A DNA stretch of 64,000 nucleotides, taken from NCBI GenBank assembly GCA_017311185.1, contig JAESUZ010003505.1:1550001-1614000 (forward strand). The letters are read 5' to 3'. Both the position numbers and the translations under genes were made by a program. How positions within the stretch are numbered: position 1 is the stretch's first letter; the number at the start of each line of letters is the position of its first letter. The DNA comes from Proteles cristata cristata. Its lineage: Eukaryota > Chordata > Mammalia > Carnivora > Hyaenidae. Shown here one piece after another: positions 11,618-22,629 of the stretch. The notes beneath the pieces were generated by a model. That model had not been told where the DNA came from and ran no database searches. It saw only the letters and a list, made by a program, of their open reading frames with translations.

Positions 11618-11836
11618 GGGGGGCATCTGAGTGGCTTATCCCATTAAACATCCAGTGTCAGCTCAGGTTATGCTCTTATGTTCTTGTGGTTCATGAGTTT
11701 GAGCCTTGCCTCAGGCTCTGTGCTGACAGCTCAGAGCACCTGAGCCTGCTTTAGATTCTGTGCCCCTCTCTCTGTTCTTTCCCCATGTTCATTCTCTCTC
11801 TCTATCTCTCTTTCAAAAATAAACATTAAAAAATTT
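11618..11836 (+). repeat. Felid-type tRNA-Lys SINE, left arm of an inverted pair
   Basis: Head 'gggggcatctgagtggctta', body 'caggctctgtgctgacagct', CT-rich block and 'caaaaataaacatt' tail. Directly followed by a SINE on the opposite strand, tails facing each other. Confidence 0.95.
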
Positions 11837-12060
11837 AAATGTTTATTAATTTCAAAGGAGAGAGAGTGTGTGCACATGCATGTAGGGGAGGGGCAGAGAG
11901 ACAAGGGGAGGGAGAATCCCAAGCAGCTTCCATACTGTCACCACAGAGCTCGATTTAGCGCAAAATCTCACAAACCATGAAATCTCACAAACCATGAGAT
12001 CATGACCTGAACAGAAATCAAGAGTCAGATGCTTTACCAGCTCACCCACCCAGGTGCCCC
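11837..12060 (-). repeat. tRNA-Lys SINE, right arm of an inverted pair, with internal duplication
   Basis: Reverse copy ending 'cccacccaggtgcccc'. It contains an exact tandem duplication of the 17-mer 'aaatctcacaaaccatg' at 11963-11979 and 11980-11996, just where the tRNA-related B-box region lies, probably replication slippage after insertion. Confidence 0.93.
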
Positions 12061-12905
12061 TCTAGTAATTTTTAAGTACACACTGGACATTGTTGGTATT
12101 TGTTCTAAGGAATTATGGAATCTGGTTTATGTTTTCTTCCTTTAAAGGTGTTGAGTCTTGTTCTAATAGATAGTTAAGGAAAGATTATTTTCAAACCGTC
12201 AGGAGAATTTTGTTTTTCATTAGAGTAGCTATATTTCCATTTTGTCCTGTGCCTCAGGGCATATCCTTTACCCAGGTCTTCATCTTTACTCTCAATTTGT
12301 AGCCTGTCTGTAATTTCACCTCAATGCTTTGAGACGTTCAGTATATTCCTCCCACTCAGAATGAGTTGGCTTTAACATCGCTCCATCCTGCATGATCGTA
12401 GATGAAAAAGATAAGCAGGGATATTAGCTCTCAGCCTCCAGCAAATAGCCACTCTGCCTGATCACGCGGAGCCTTGCCCGCCATATGTGCAACCTGATCC
12501 CTAGCCAGAGACCCACAAAGAATCTCTCTGCAGACTTTCACTCCTTGCTTCTCTTATTTCTACCCTGCAACATCCTTTCTAGTACCCTGTAAATGCAAAT
12601 TCTAGATGTCTCTGCATCCTGAACTCTGACCTCTGCCTGCTCTGACTGATGATAACATACTGTTCTACCTTGCCTCTACTTCCCTGAACTCATTCTGGAG
12701 ACCGCCATAGGGCAGAAAGCCAGACAAATACTGGGTTTCCGCATGTGCTTCCTGTCCCTCAAAGATCCCAGCCGTCCATAGCCTATTGTTCATGGCCTTG
12801 AAACAGTTGTTTTCTCTCTTCTGTGCAGTTTCTTTGTTGTTTAGGGTGAAAGAGTATGTCTGTTGCCAGTTATTTTGTCATGGCCATGTGTGGAAGGTCT
12901 AATTT
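12061..12905 (-). repeat. L1 LINE, extreme 5' region (antisense)
   Basis: Sequence such as 'acactggacattgttggtat' and 'ggccttgaaacagttgtttt' fits the antisense L1M 5' region (ORF1/5' UTR side). It is richer in GC than its surroundings, as L1 5' regions often are. It is the last part of the L1 that begins at 3515. The right boundary is approximate. Confidence 0.65.
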
Positions 12906-13140
12906 ATCATAATTTGTCACAATAGACAAAATCATTGCAGGGACTATGTTCTCATTTTAGTAGAGTCAAAAGACTTAGTGTCTTGCACTATAGTCAAATG
13001 TCAAACCCTCCCATCTCTTGTAAATAGAGTGAACACATCTTCCTGTTTTCCTAACATTGTACCAGTTAATGTCTCTTATGACTAACTCCCCATTTTATTC
13101 TCAAGAATATTCGAGTTTTGGCAATAAATTGGCTATTTCA
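12906..13140. other. Unassigned sequence
   Basis: No gene or clear repeat. It may be flanking DNA at the 5' end of the L1. Confidence 0.45.
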
Positions 13141-13356
13141 TTTTTTTAATATTTTTTTATTTTTGAGAGAGACAAAGAGAGAGAGTACAAGCAGAGAAGG
13201 GGCAGAGAGAGAGAGAGGGAGACACAGAATCTGCAGCAGGCTCCAGGCTCTGAGCTGTCAGCACAGAGCCCGACACTGGGTTCTAACTCATGAACTGTGA
13301 GATCATGACCTGAGCCAGAGTCTGGTGCTTAACCGACTGAGCCGCCCAGGTGCCCC
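13141..13356 (-). repeat. Felid-type tRNA-Lys SINE
   Basis: T-rich tail, (GA)n block, 'gctgtcagcacagagcccga' and head 'gagccgcccaggtgcccc'. The short 'ttcattt' motif on both flanks is the probable remnant of the target-site duplication. Confidence 0.95.
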
Positions 13357-13362
13357 TACTTC

Positions 13363-13430
13363 ATTTATAAATACTTATTATTTATAAGTACTTATTATTT
13401 ATAAGTACGTATAAATACTTATTAGTGATA
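13363..13430. repeat. Short palindromic tandem repeat, 17-bp unit
   Basis: The unit 'acttattatttataagt' occurs twice exactly (13373-13389, 13390-13406), with partial copies on both sides. Each unit starts with 'acttat' and ends with 'ataagt', so single units can form hairpins. Confidence 0.85.
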
Positions 13431-13540
13431 GTGATGTTTATGGTGAGAATCCTATATAACCCAACTTCCTTTGTTATATAATTATTTTTATTATGTAGTT
13501 TACCTTTTCCAAATTTAACATTGTTATTTCTTTCTAGGAC

Positions 13541-13545
13541 TATTT

Positions 13546-13573
<28 letters not shown>
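13541..13573. repeat. (TTTA)n microsatellite
   Basis: About eight uninterrupted tetranucleotide units in unique sequence. Confidence 0.95.
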
Positions 13574-13577
<4 letters not shown>

Positions 13578-13710
13578 CAATATGTAAGTTTGCATGCAAC
13601 TTTCCCTTCCCCTTCTCTAGTGCTTTGTAATTAGTTTCAAATGTGGTCTAAATGAGTTTGGAGAAAAAAATCTTCAGAGCACAAACCATACTTTTATTAG
13701 AATGTTTCTC

Positions 13711-13919
13711 TTTTTCAATGTTTATTTATTTATTTATGAAAGAGAAAGAATGCACAAGCCTGGGAGGAGCAGAGAGAGAGGGAGACACAGAATCCGAAGC
13801 AGGCTCCAGGCTCGGAGCTGTCAGCACAGAGCCTGACACAGGGCTCAGGCTCACAAACTGTGAGGTCATGACTGAAGCCAAAGTCAGATGCTTAACTGAG
13901 TGAACTGCCCAGGCGCCCC
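13711..13919 (-). repeat. Felid-type tRNA-Lys SINE
   Basis: 'caatgtttatttatttattt' tail, 'gctgtcagcacagagcctga' body and head 'ctgcccaggcgcccc'. The GA block is short and the tRNA-like part has several changes. Confidence 0.95.
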
Positions 13920-15658
13920 AGAATATTCCTTATTTATATTTTTCATATTTATTTTCACACTTTTTTTCTTTGTATAGGATTTGTTATTATCAAAAGATAG
14001 CAAGTTGCTTGTAATCGCCATGGTTTGTTGGATTAACTCCCTGGACTGTATGTCTAGAGCCCTAGCTTGGAAGCAGTTTGACAAAGGACAGAGGCACTGA
14101 ACTATTTTGGGGAGAAGGAGTTAAACCCTCTTCTTACTTCTCAAGTCTCTCTTCTTAGTTGCTCTAATGGTCATTAACAATTTAGGTTTTGTATTCTTGC
14201 CTTCTAAAAAAAAAACATGGTAACTTGCATATGGCCAAACAGCCTACAGAAACACACACACACACACACAGACCCATATTTATGCAGTAAAAAGTGTCCT
14301 ATATTTCCTTATATTTGGAAAAGAATGAATTGCTTGGGTCAACCAGAATTTGAAAGCAAATGTAGTATCTCTCTGGCTATAAACATGATTCCTCTTATTT
14401 AAGAGTATCGTTCTGTGGACTGCATTTCTGGCCACATAGTCAATGCTTTTATAGCTTAGTAAACATGATGTAGGACAGATACTTTTGTTCGTTATTTATC
14501 TCCTTTGAATATACACGTAGTTAATGCAAACCGACAACTTGAATAGTCACCTAGTTATTTTTCAATTGCCACGTTCTATATCATAGTGAAGATGGCAATA
14601 AATGCTGAACTTTCAAATCTTATGCAAATGTGTTTTATTTCCTATATCTCCTGTTCAGCAATTTATTATTTTTATGTTTTTATATTGAAAGCTATTCATA
14701 ACCGATTTAATGTCAGGCTTGTACCTGCAATGATATATGGAGAATGCCTTTCATTAAGTGGAAGGTTTTCGTTTATGATAGTCCTCATGGAAGATTAAAA
14801 CTGTTAGTCAGAGACACTTATTTTGAGAGAGTAGCAGCCTGGGTGCTGTAATACATTCACTCTGTTTTAAAACATCCCAAAGAATGCTGTCAGCTCGAAG
14901 TTTCTATACCTAGTATCTACTAAATCAGATCAGACCATTTTTATGTAACGATTGCAAATGTGTTTTTTTGAATGTTAAATCTGTTTCTATTTTTCAATCA
15001 ATTTAAAATGTGTAGAAAAAAAGTGTTCTGATTGTATATTATCCAATTTTCATCAGCTGCCGGAAGGAAATGCTGTGAAAATCTGTGATTTAAAACCCTT
15101 AAAACTTCTGCTTGAAATGCATGTTTTGTTAAGAACATTAGATATGCAAAGTGTGTTAAACAGAATTTTGATGTCTTTATTAATAGCATTTAAAAGTTTC
15201 AGGATTTCAGATATTCAGAGATTTTTAGTCTCCTTGATGTACAAGGTCAGGTATTTTAGACCTTTATTTTTCATTCTTTGGAGATACTTGGAACTGTGAA
15301 GAAACTGGTAAAAGAAATAATTGCATTACTACAAATGGCATCCTTTCTAAGATTTAATGGAAAAGACCTTTTACATAGGGCGTATAAATAACCACAAATA
15401 CCAGTAAACACTTAAATCCCACAGTGTATAAATGACTTACTTATGAGTTGTGTGAAATACAAAGATCTGGTCTTCCATGAGTTCATAATCTAGTTTAAAA
15501 TAATAATATATGTGTCAAAAGAATGGCACACTTAAGTGCTGTTGGGGTTTAGAGGAGCAGAAACACTGCTGCCTTCGAAAACTTCAATGTAAAGTAGGAT
15601 ATGATTTAAGGAATGAAAGTAATGCATAATAGTAAATCATTATGAAAATACTATTGAG
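13920..15658. other. Unique AT-rich sequence with one (CA)n
   Basis: A (CA)n microsatellite of about ten units lies at 14251-14270. Otherwise no recognisable repeat, exon pair or RNA gene. ORFs are at most 75 codons and resemble nothing known. Confidence 0.55.
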
Positions 15659-15867
15659 GACCACCGGGGTGGCTAAGATGATTAAGCGTACAACTTCGGC
15701 TCAGGTCATATTCCCGCTGTTCCCAAATTCGAGGGCTCTGTGCTGACAGCTCAGAGCCTGGAGCCTGCTTTGGATTCTGTGTCTCCCCTACTCTCTCTCT
15801 GCTCTTCCCTCTCTCACACTCTGTCTTTTTCTCTTAAAAATCAATACTTAATTTTAAAAAAAAAAGT
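15659..15867 (+). repeat. Felid-type tRNA-Lys SINE
   Basis: Diverged head 'accaccggggtggctaagat', intact body 'gggctctgtgctgacagctc' and an A-rich tail. 'tattga' on both sides is a possible short target-site duplication. Confidence 0.92.
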
Positions 15868-16363
15868 ATTGAACAGTAACAAATTTAGATGCAGTATAAC
15901 TTCTATTAAAACTAAACAACCTACATGGATATGAAAAAAGAAGGTGAAAAAAATAAACCAATTAGAACGGATATTTTTTTTTGTTTTTATACTTATACTT
16001 GGTGTACTAACATTAAGAAACAGGAGCCCTGAAACTCTGGGTGAGTTAGTACTTTATTTCGTTTTCCATATTCGCCTTTACCTTCTCTATCAGTATATCT
16101 GTTCTTTCGCGTGTAAGAAGTTGCTAGAATGTTGTGACTTAACTATACAGGGATTTACGTTGGCATTTTGAGTAAGTCCCGGGTTATGGCATCTCCGTGG
16201 TGTCATGTGGGCTCTTTGTAAGCCTTCACTGTCCTACCTTTCAGGTATTGGATCAGGTCCAAAAGGCAACCAGTCATCACATCTCTCTTCCTGGCCTACG
16301 ACAAACGGAAGGGGCAAAGAAGGGTATCAGCCCTTCCTTTTAGGAGGCTTCATACATTAAGTT
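15868..16363. other. Unique sequence with a possible microexon signal
   Basis: No gene is recognised. At 16005-16046 a perfect TACTAAC branch-point motif, a 'cag' acceptor, 17 nt and a 'GG|gtgagt' donor occur in order. This is a weak splice-like arrangement only. Confidence 0.4.
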
Positions 16364-16375
16364 CCTTATCTACTT

Positions 16376-16410
16376 TTTTTAAATGTTTTTTTAAATTTAT
16401 TTCTGAGAGG

Positions 16411-16445
<35 letters not shown>

Positions 16446-16606
16446 GGCAGGGGAGGGCCAGAGAGAGAGACACACAGAATCTGAAGCGGGCTCCAGGCTC
16501 TGAGCTGTCAGCACAGAGCCTGACTCAGGGCTCGAACCCACAAACCGTGAGATCGTGACCTGACCCAAAGTCGGAGGCTTAACTGACTGAGCCACCCAGG
16601 TGTCCC
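16376..16606 (-). repeat. Felid-type tRNA-Lys SINE with target-site duplication
   Basis: Full-length reverse copy with a long (GA)n block. 'ccttatctactt' at 16364-16375 and 'ccttatttactt' at 16607-16618 are the target-site duplication (11 of 12 identical). Confidence 0.96.
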
Positions 16607-16618
16607 CCTTATTTACTT

Positions 16619-17357
16619 CTTAATAAGGAACTTATCAGTGCTTAACAAAGATAGCACTCTATCTTTAGAGTGCTTTCTGTGGATCTGTTTCTCTGTCACC
16701 ATCAGTGTGTCCTCTGTCACCCTGGTGAGGCAGGCTGGCATCTCCTCCTTTTCACATTAAGACTCAGCTCCTTGCTTAGCGTTGGATGAAAACAGGACAC
16801 CTGTGTCGGGCAGCACCGTGATACTCTGTGCCTCGTCCCCTGAAACCTCTCTCTGCCGTGGGACTGTTACTTTTTAACTCTTAGGTTTGCAGAAATATGT
16901 GGGCCAAGCTACAGAAATCAACACTGTCTAGTGACCTTCATTCAAAAGAATAATATTCTGTGCAATTTGCACAATGAACTACTGTCTTTGCACATCACAG
17001 GCAAAAAAGACTAGAAGTTTTCTGCAGAATTTTCAGTGAAAGAGATTACCTCCAACATTAAACTGTTTTCCATGACCCTCTTAACTGGTTTTGAGGACTT
17101 TAGACTCCCTATTGCTCCCAACAATGTGCACAGTCTACTACAAAGTAGAGAGAATTAAGAGATTGTAGAACAGCGGTGAAGGGAGATGGCTGCTAACTTA
17201 GAAAACACAGTGCCAAATTCTGACCCTGCTGGTAATCTATTCTCACGCGAATGCATTTAATCACTGCAGCACCATTTCAAGTTTTGAAGACCCTATTTTT
17301 AAGTTGTCAAGTATAGTTGTAACAATTGTTTATAAGGTAAATTTTGCTTTCTCTTTA
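16619..17357. other. Unique sequence
   Basis: No gene. A pyrimidine-rich, slightly GC-richer part at 16680-16870 shows no clear family. Confidence 0.5.
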
Positions 17358-17372
17358 AAATATCCTACCCTC

Positions 17373-17627
17373 GGGGCTTCTGGGTGGCTCAGTGGGTTGA
17401 GCATTCGACTTCAGCTCAGGTCATGATCTCATGGTTTGTGGGTTCAAGCCCCACATCGGGCTCTGTGATGACAGCTCAGAGCCTGGAGGCTGCTTCGGGT
17501 TCTGTGTCTCCCTCTCTCTCTCTGCCCCTCCCCTGCTGGCAGTCTGTCTCTCTCTCTCTCTCTCAAAAAGAAATAAACATTAAAAAAATTTTAAATAAAT
17601 AAAAATAAAATAAAACAAAACAAAATC
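17373..17627 (+). repeat. Felid-type tRNA-Lys SINE with target-site duplication
   Basis: Complete copy with an A-rich tail degenerating into ATAAA/AACAA units. Flanked by 15-bp repeats 'aaatatcctaccctc' (17358-17372) and 'aaatatcgtacactc' (17628-17642), 13 of 15 identical. Confidence 0.96.
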
Positions 17628-17642
17628 AAATATCGTACACTC

Positions 17643-19436
17643 ATCTAATTCATTTTGCATTAGAGATCAATATGTAGAAGCCCCAGATGTGATTCTTGTG
17701 ATACTTAGCAGACGCTTCTTAGTCTTATTCCCTCTTATAAATTAGCAGGCATACTTGTGGCCCTCAGTTGATTGCACGTTCCAAAGTGATCTGTCAAATA
17801 TTGGCACCTGCAAGAATGCCTTCATGCACATACTGAAAAAAAAAATGTGTTTTTTTTTACATGTTCATCTTGCATTTTGAAAATAAAGTAAGTGAACTTT
17901 TTTTAGTGTCTAAGTTAATTTTTCAAAATTCAACCCTTGCATAGTCAATGGGGATGGGATAAATATTATGGGATTTTTCATTTGCATTGCCCTTCCTGTT
18001 CTCTGAAATAATTTATTATAATTTTCATGAGGCTTCATAATATTATTCATTCACTTCATAATTGAAACGTTGTTAAACGCTGCCTCATGTTGATTCCTGA
18101 CCTATACAGCCAAAGGCACCTTCCTCTACTCCTTCTCTCCTTTCCAACTAAAGAAGTTAGCAAGTTTGATATCCAATGATAAATTACATAGATGATTCTG
18201 ATCTGATTTATAAAATGGACTTGAAATTCCTGGCTTCTTACAAAGATATGGCAGGTTAACTGATTGAAAATTATTTCAGATGCTATGCAAATATTAGTAA
18301 TCATTACTGAAAAAATGTTTAAAAATAACAGAAGATATTGGGGAATTAAAATGTGATTATAATTTCATCAGCAACAATTAGTTTATCATTCTCACTAGCA
18401 TAAAAGATTATTTAGAAACAAACAGTGACAATTTACTGTTGTCAGTGTTTAGTACCCAGTGTTTAGCATGACAGCAGAAGGAAAAGTAATGTTTTTAAGG
18501 TCATAGAATGTCAGGAAAACCATCAGGAACTACAAGACTGCCTGGTACTTAGTAGGTGATTGGAAAAAAATTTTCTAGTGAAATCTATCAATGAGCCTTT
18601 GAAAGCAGGTGAGGAAAAAAAGTATGTGCCCTTGCTTTAGTAAAACTTTTATATAAACTCACAAAGGAGGGCAGTTTGCTTGGTCAATGACAAACCGTCA
18701 GTCTCTTGATGAAGTCAGTAAAGTCTATGAAAGATTGAACAGGACTCGTCATATAGCCAATTCCCAACACCAGCCCAGATGGGTCTAATAAAGGCTGGTG
18801 TCAGATCAAGTCTTCTGTCTCTGAAACATAAGTCATGTTTTGTTTATTTCATTTTGTCATCCTGTTATTTTACCCCATCTCATCTGGGTGTGTGATGAGA
18901 ATAACTCATTGAACTAATATATGATACAGTAGTTGTGGACTAGAACCTTGATTCTAGGGGGAACCCCAGACATGAACGTCTTCCTCCCTGCTCTCCCCGT
19001 TTATGGATAAGTTGGCTCTACTTCTCCACGTTTCCCAGAAGGATTTATTCCTTGACATGTGTTTAGAAGGATAACACAATGTAGGATACGGGTTTGAGAG
19101 ATGGAGTGTTTAAATATCTTCATAAAGGCAGGTATAATAAATCAATCAGTTACGTTACTTCTTACTAGTTTTCTGAACCTGACTTCAATAAAGGGAGGGG
19201 AAACTCAGTAGAAGTAATTAAAAGGAAAAGGGAACTTAAAGAGAAGAAGTTTAGATATATCAGTCCAGAAGACAGACAAGAGGGTCACAAATAAATATAT
19301 TAGACCAGGTAAAAGTGATATTTGAAGCCAGAAAGCAAGGGATTGCGTTTATTGGCCTCATATTATTTATGAAGTATCATTCTAGGTCCTAAAATACATT
19401 CACTTGGTCTTAATTTCTAACCCCTTTATTTTATTT
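17643..19436. other. Unique AT-rich sequence
   Basis: No repeat family, exon or RNA gene recognised over 1.8 kb. Low-complexity T and A runs only. Confidence 0.55.
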
Positions 19437-19451
19437 TGCTTTACTTTTATT

Positions 19452-19454
19452 TAC

Positions 19455-19493
<39 letters not shown>

Positions 19494-19662
19494 TGAGAGC
19501 GAGCGAGCACACAGGGGAGAAACAGAGAAAGGGGGGCAGAGGGTCTGAAGCAGGATCTGCACAGACAGCAGTGAGCCTGATGTGGGACTTGAACTCCCGA
19601 ACCGTGAGATCATAACCGGAGCTGAAGTTGGACGCTCAATGACTGAGCCACCCAGGTGCCCC
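19452..19662 (-). repeat. tRNA-Lys SINE with (TTTA)n tail and perfect 15-bp duplication
   Basis: Reverse copy whose tail expanded into about ten ATTT units (19452-19492). 'tgctttacttttatt' occurs exactly at 19437-19451 and 19663-19677. The body 'gcacagacagcagtgagcct' differs from the common felid form (shorter, no GCTGTCAGCAC), which suggests a different subfamily. Confidence 0.96.
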
Positions 19663-19677
19663 TGCTTTACTTTTATT

Positions 19678-22004
19678 AGCATGTGTGGTACATACGAAAA
19701 GTGTGACCAGTCAATGAAATATAACTGGGACGAGGAGTGCTTCCTGGGGACTTGTAGAACCGTGACTCAGACAATGCCAACATCTTACACTCAGATATTA
19801 ACCCTTGAGCTGCCTGCGTTTTCTATTTTCAATGTCCAAGCGAAGTAATGGCTAGAATTGTAACATATAAGGTAAATGATTCATATATTCATCTCCTTGC
19901 TGGGCCTCCAGACCATAAAATTAGCCTAATTTCTAGTTTCAGGCTTTGATGACATTCTTCCCAATTAGAATTATCTTTTAAATTATTCCACATTCGTGTA
20001 ATTTCTGTGGTTTTGTACACTTTTGACTGAGGGGAAAATATGCATACGGTTCAGAAAGTCAAAAATTGCGGGGTGAAAATACTGAAGTGTAAATTTGAGT
20101 TAATTCTGGAAGTTCAAGGTTTTACTTGAAAGAACATATGTTTTCAAGGACTTCTGCAGTCCCCTTGTTTGCCTGCAGAGCCAGGCTGCAATACCCTGAC
20201 TCTCCAGGCTCTGACTTCATTATGAGGAAAACCCTTTGTAGAGGGCATCTGCTCAATTCTAATAATAAATTTTAAGGGAGGTACAGAATCAAAATGAGAA
20301 GCAAATGGATTAATTATTCCTCTACATGGGGCCTGGGAATTCATTCATTACCTTTGTTCCTCATCACTTCGTGTGCTCTTGGGTTTCTGCAGAAAAGAAA
20401 TGTTAAATGAGAAATGAAAGGGGTGAGCCTTTATTTCTCAGTGTTGGAATTTCAGTGTAAGTATTCCAGCATAGAGGAATGTCCCTAAAGCTGGAGCCTG
20501 TGTACAGTCCGTTACTTGGGCCCTTCTCTCAGGAGTGGAGTTGGAAGATGCATAAACGATAGTGCCCTTTCTCAACTACATCATAGCCCGGGTGGAAAAA
20601 CAAAGGTGAGGGGCAAAACACTCCGGTTGTAGTCATGACTTTGTTCCTAGCTCATTATTAGCACCTTGAATACTTAGTGTCAGAGACCTCATTTGTAAGA
20701 TTAGAGGATTAGAAGCAATTATTTTTGTTCTCCTTTAATCCTAAAATTTATATTCCTGTATAATTATAGACTTCTGTTTTAGAAAGGACTTCGGTGATAA
20801 TTTAACAATTTGGTCACCTAGTCCAACGCGTTCTTCCAAATTTGTCCAATAGGGTAGTAAAAGTTGCAAATGGGACCCATAGTTTGGAGTCACGAGCATG
20901 AAGGTAATTACTTAAAATATCAGACTGAAGAGCCTCTCAAAAGGTATGGTTAAGAGAAGCAAGGTGTAGAATGATTTCAAAACAACTACCAATATGAAAA
21001 TAACACTGCCCTACCTTGTAAATTGTTAATCAACAACTTTTCAACTATAATATTAGGGCTTTAAAATATATATATACACATATTCACATATATATCCATA
21101 TTCCTAGAGATTTTCTTCCTATTTGAAGTTATGACTTGACTGTGCTTCATTTGTACACAGAAGCAGTTGTACTTATTGAATATTCTTGTTTGTTTAATAA
21201 CTGCTCTAGTTCATTTAGCATTTCAAATAATGGATACAAAGGCTATTTCTCTAACCAGATTGTAGGCTCTCCAAGGATAGCACTGAGGAAACCAACACAG
21301 AATTTTCTACTGAGTACCTGTGTTTGTGTGAGTGCATGTGCGTGCGTGTTTACTTGAGTGGAAGAGATGTCCATTAACTGATCCAAATTCTCCATGTTAG
21401 TCATGTTCTGCAAATGTAATAAGCATACCCATAATATTAGATTCCATGATCAAACTACATTGTTATTTTTTACAACCCACCTCATTTCACATAGAATTTG
21501 AGACAGGATCCAATTTTTTAGAACCCTGTAGTGAAATAAACTGTAAATATAGAAGATTAGTACCAGGAACAAGGAGAATATAAATATGCCAATCATGAGA
21601 CGAGTCTAGTTGCTGAGCATTGTATTTCGTTTGAGCTTTCTTGTAGCCAGAGGAAATAAACGGAAGCATGTTTCGTTATAAGGTTCTCATTAATGGATAG
21701 GAGGAAGCCTACTGGCCCCTCAGGGGAAATAACACATTTTGATAAACACAGTAAAGAGTTGTGTTCTGCAGACAAAATCCTGTGGAACTATTCTCATTAT
21801 TTACACTTAATTTTAGATGAATTGATCCTGTCCTTATGGCATATTGATGTTTTATTTACCAACTGGACATCACACAGAAACTTGCTTCCCAGATTACCAA
21901 TGAGTCATTTGGCTAGCTCAATTAGTTCAAGGTCTTTTGTCTTGAAAACAGGAATGAGAAGATTGACCATAATTTACGAGAATACCCCCTTTCTTTTAAA
22001 AAAT
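19678..22004. other. Unique sequence with faint MIR-like parts
   Basis: 20636-20740 ('gcctcatttg'-like cues: 'gagacctcatttgtaagatt') and 20776-20850 ('gtcacctagtccaac') resemble MIR-type SINEs but are too decayed to bound. A TA-rich run lies at 21062-21100 and a weak GT run at 21321-21350. No gene. Confidence 0.45.
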
Positions 22005-22400
22005 GTAATTTTTTTATTGTGGTAAAACATATGCAGTATAAAACTTACCATTTTGACGATTTTAAGTATATAACACAGTGACGTTAAGTATATTCACAAT
22101 GTTGTAACCTTCACCACCACTTCCAGAACTTTTTCTTTCTTGTACCATTCCAAACAGAAACTCTGCACCCATTAAAAAATAATTTCATTCCCCTGTGTCT
22201 CCAGCCTATAGTAACCTGTATTCAACTTTCTGCCTCTATACATTCCACTATTCTATATACCTCAACTAAGTGGAATCATGTAATATTTTGTTTTTGTGTC
22301 TGCCTGATTTCACTTAGCATAAATTTTTCAAGGTTCATCCATGTTGTAGTATATATCAGAGTTCATTTCTTTATATAGCTGAATAGTATTCTTTTGTATT
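22005..22400 (-). repeat. L1 3'-end fragment (L1ME-like)
   Basis: A T run then antisense 3' UTR: 'gtggtaaaacatatgcagta', 'ttgtaaccttcaccaccact', 'tttcacttagcataaatttt', 'ggttcatccatgttgtagta'. A 5'-truncated insertion. Confidence 0.88.
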
Positions 22401-22629
22401 CTTTCTCTTGAAAAATACAAGTTGACCTTTTCAGTCTAAAGGTTTTTTGTCTTTTGAGTTGTCAGAATGTTAGTGAAAGATTCTAAAATGGCATCTGACC
22501 CCGTCTTGAGTACCCAAATTCCACATCATTTATTCGATTATGTTTGTTTACCCCAAGATTTTACTTTGATATCCTTTCCTTATCTATTATAATTTGACTT
22601 TAAAAGAAAACACTGTTTCTCTACCCATA

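Noticed and set aside
20533..20605. 73-nt exon-like interval ('cttctctcag' acceptor, 'AAAG|gtgagg' donor), open in one frame and phase-compatible with the 1598 candidate
   Set aside because: Phase match is a one-in-three event, 24 open codons are common by chance, and the donor is only fair.
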